Shown here: piece after piece, positions 6,761 through 7,902 of the stretch | How the letters are laid out: every line of letters begins with the position of its first letter | Position numbering within the stretch: the first letter of the stretch is position 1 | Assembly (NCBI GenBank): GCA_017460265.1 | Contig: JAFUBJ010000076.1 | Span: 1-7,902 of the forward strand | Reading direction: 5' to 3' | DNA length: 7,902 bases | DNA from: Atopobiaceae bacterium | Lineage (GTDB): Bacteria > Actinomycetota > Coriobacteriia > Coriobacteriales > Atopobiaceae | Position numbers and translations under genes: made by a program | The notes under the pieces: model-generated | Database searches by the model: none | What the model was told of the DNA's origin: nothing | What the model saw: only the letters and a program-made list of their open reading frames with translations

Positions 6761-7902
6761 ATGAGCATCTGGATACCCTTCTTCATGGCTTTGGTACTGG
6801 GCACGCGCATCTTGTATGTTCCCGGATTGCTTCTGCTGCGCATCCTAGGCCTGCCTTGGAAGGATGCTATTTGTGCTGCGCCTGGGGCTTCCATTGCCGT
6901 GATGAGCTTGCTTACGTTTGTGTACGAGCCCATGTCCGTCTACGCAAATCTGATCTCGGTCGTGCTCATTCCATCCTTGGTACTCTTGCCCCTGCTCTTC
7001 GTTGCAATCCGCCGTTCTAAATCGCCACTGTTTGAGAGCAGTCCAAGCCTTGATGTCACAGCAATTGCACTCTACGCCGTCGTGGGCTTCTTTATGGGGG
7101 TCTATGTGCTGGTGAAACAGCTTGATGGACCTGGCTCCTACTTCCTTGGCTGGGATGCAATCAGGCACATAAATGGCGTTCAGGCTTTTGCCGAGTCGGG
7201 CCATTTTTCCGCTCTGAGCAGCTCGCTTTTCGAGACGGATTCAGATGCGCTCTACTCGCCCTCCGTGGGGTCTGGCAGTTTTTATCCGTCTGGATGGTAT
7301 ATCATCGCCGCCCTTTTGGCCCAACAGTTTGGACGTACGTCCGTCATGGCTGTCAATGCCTGCAATTTCCTGTTTTCCTCGGTGGTCTACCCCATCTCCA
7401 TGTTGCTTCTGATGAGCAGGCTTTTTCCTCATGACAAAGTGACCGTTCGCCTTGGCTCTTGTGTCGTCCTTGCCTTTGAGGCCTTTCCCTGGCTTTTCTT
7501 AGCCTTTGGCCCCCTCTACCCCAACGTAGGTTCTATGGCAATGCTTCCTGCTGTTGCTGCGCTTTGGATGGATGTCGTGGGCCCTCGTGCGGAGGATGAG
7601 CCGCTGCTGAGTATGTTGCCAGCTGCTGTTATCTGTCTGCTTGGACTCGCCTTCACCCACCCTAATGCGCTCTTCTCGCTTGCCTTGTGTGGTGCGGTAT
7701 ACCTGGCGTATAAGCTGTTGTGCGGCTCCACCGAATATGACGTGTTTGGCATGCATGTGCCATCAATAGTCGTTTCGGCTGCGTTTGTTGCCTTCTTTTG
7801 TCTGATTTGGGTGCTTGCTTTTAAGTTGCCGTTCCTTAGAGGGGTAACCTCATACGTTTGGAACCCTTACGCGAGTTTCGGCCAGATGGCGCTCAATATC
7901 AT
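6761..7902 (+). CDS. Large multi-pass membrane protein, GT-C-like (possibly DUF6541 type), cut by window end
   Basis: The plus strand stays open from ATG 6761 to the window edge: 380 complete codons with no stop. I see about ten or eleven hydrophobic segments, at roughly 5-30, 36-55, 60-83, 99-119, 172-188, 197-219, 230-250, 253-273, 284-303, 304-322 and 334-356. A hydrophilic loop at 120-171 contains FLGWDAIRHINGVQ, followed by GSGSFYPSGWYIIAALL. Trp131-Asp132 and His136 are candidate active-site residues if this is a GT-C enzyme, which uses a lipid-linked sugar donor on the outer face. The pattern recalls actinobacterial DUF6541 membrane proteins, from memory and unverified. It starts 27 bases after the previous stop, so it is probably in the same operon. 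Base composition looks somewhat lower in GC than the two genes before it. A transport or polymerase role is also possible. Confidence 0.78.
   Translation, partial: MSIWIPFFMALVLGTRILYVPGLLLLRILGLPWKDAICAAPGASIAVMSLLTFVYEPMSVYANLISVVLIPSLVLLPLLFVAIRRSKSPLFESSPSLDVTAIALYAVVGFFMGVYVLVKQLDGPGSYFLGWDAIRHINGVQAFAESGHFSALSSSLFETDSDALYSPSVGSGSFYPSGWYIIAALLAQQFGRTSVMAVNACNFLFSSVVYPISMLLLMSRLFPHDKVTVRLGSCVVLAFEAFPWLFLAFGPLYPNVGSMAMLPAVAALWMDVVGPRAEDEPLLSMLPAAVICLLGLAFTHPNALFSLALCGAVYLAYKLLCGSTEYDVFGMHVPSIVVSAAFVAFFCLIWVLAFKLPFLRGVTSYVWNPYASFGQMALNI

Noticed and set aside
6845..7756. Several minus-strand open frames at the right edge
   Set aside because: They lie opposite a continuous frame encoding an obvious multi-pass membrane protein, and their charged products fit antisense of hydrophobic codons.

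Overview
The window is a GC-rich, densely coding piece of a cell-surface glycan locus. It holds six genes in two divergently transcribed groups that leave a single intergenic region of about 0.12 kb (3697-3817). There are no RNA genes, insertion sequences, CRISPR arrays or phage genes. Codon choice, GTG start use, strong Shine-Dalgarno sites and the protein types suggest an Actinomycetota host, most likely a Coriobacteriia (Olsenella/Atopobium/Collinsella-like) anaerobe. This assignment is an inference from general character and not from a marker gene.

The left, minus-strand group reads from about 3696 down past the window edge. It encodes an MBOAT-family membrane O-acyltransferase (AlgI/DltB type), then two tandem paralogous membrane-anchored SGNH-like proteins. 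The first SGNH protein is complete. The second, about 50% identical to it over the visible part, is cut by the window start. MBOAT plus SGNH is the established layout for moving acyl groups (usually acetyl, or D-alanyl in the Dlt system) across the membrane and onto an extracytoplasmic polymer. The complete SGNH protein also has a C-terminal beta-rich module of about 90 residues.

The right, plus-strand group starts at 3818. It encodes a GT-A-like glycosyltransferase with a DED motif, then a two-domain protein that joins a DUF4422 domain to a GT8-like domain whose DxD motif looks degenerate. Last is a large multi-pass membrane protein with GT-C-like features, cut by the window end.

Taken together, the plus-strand genes probably build or extend a surface polysaccharide or glycosylated polymer, and the minus-strand genes probably O-acylate it outside the membrane. 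The most unusual points are the single MBOAT with two SGNH partners, the extra C-terminal domain on one partner, and the DUF4422/GT8-like fusion. Neither the glycan nor the acyl group can be read from the sequence.
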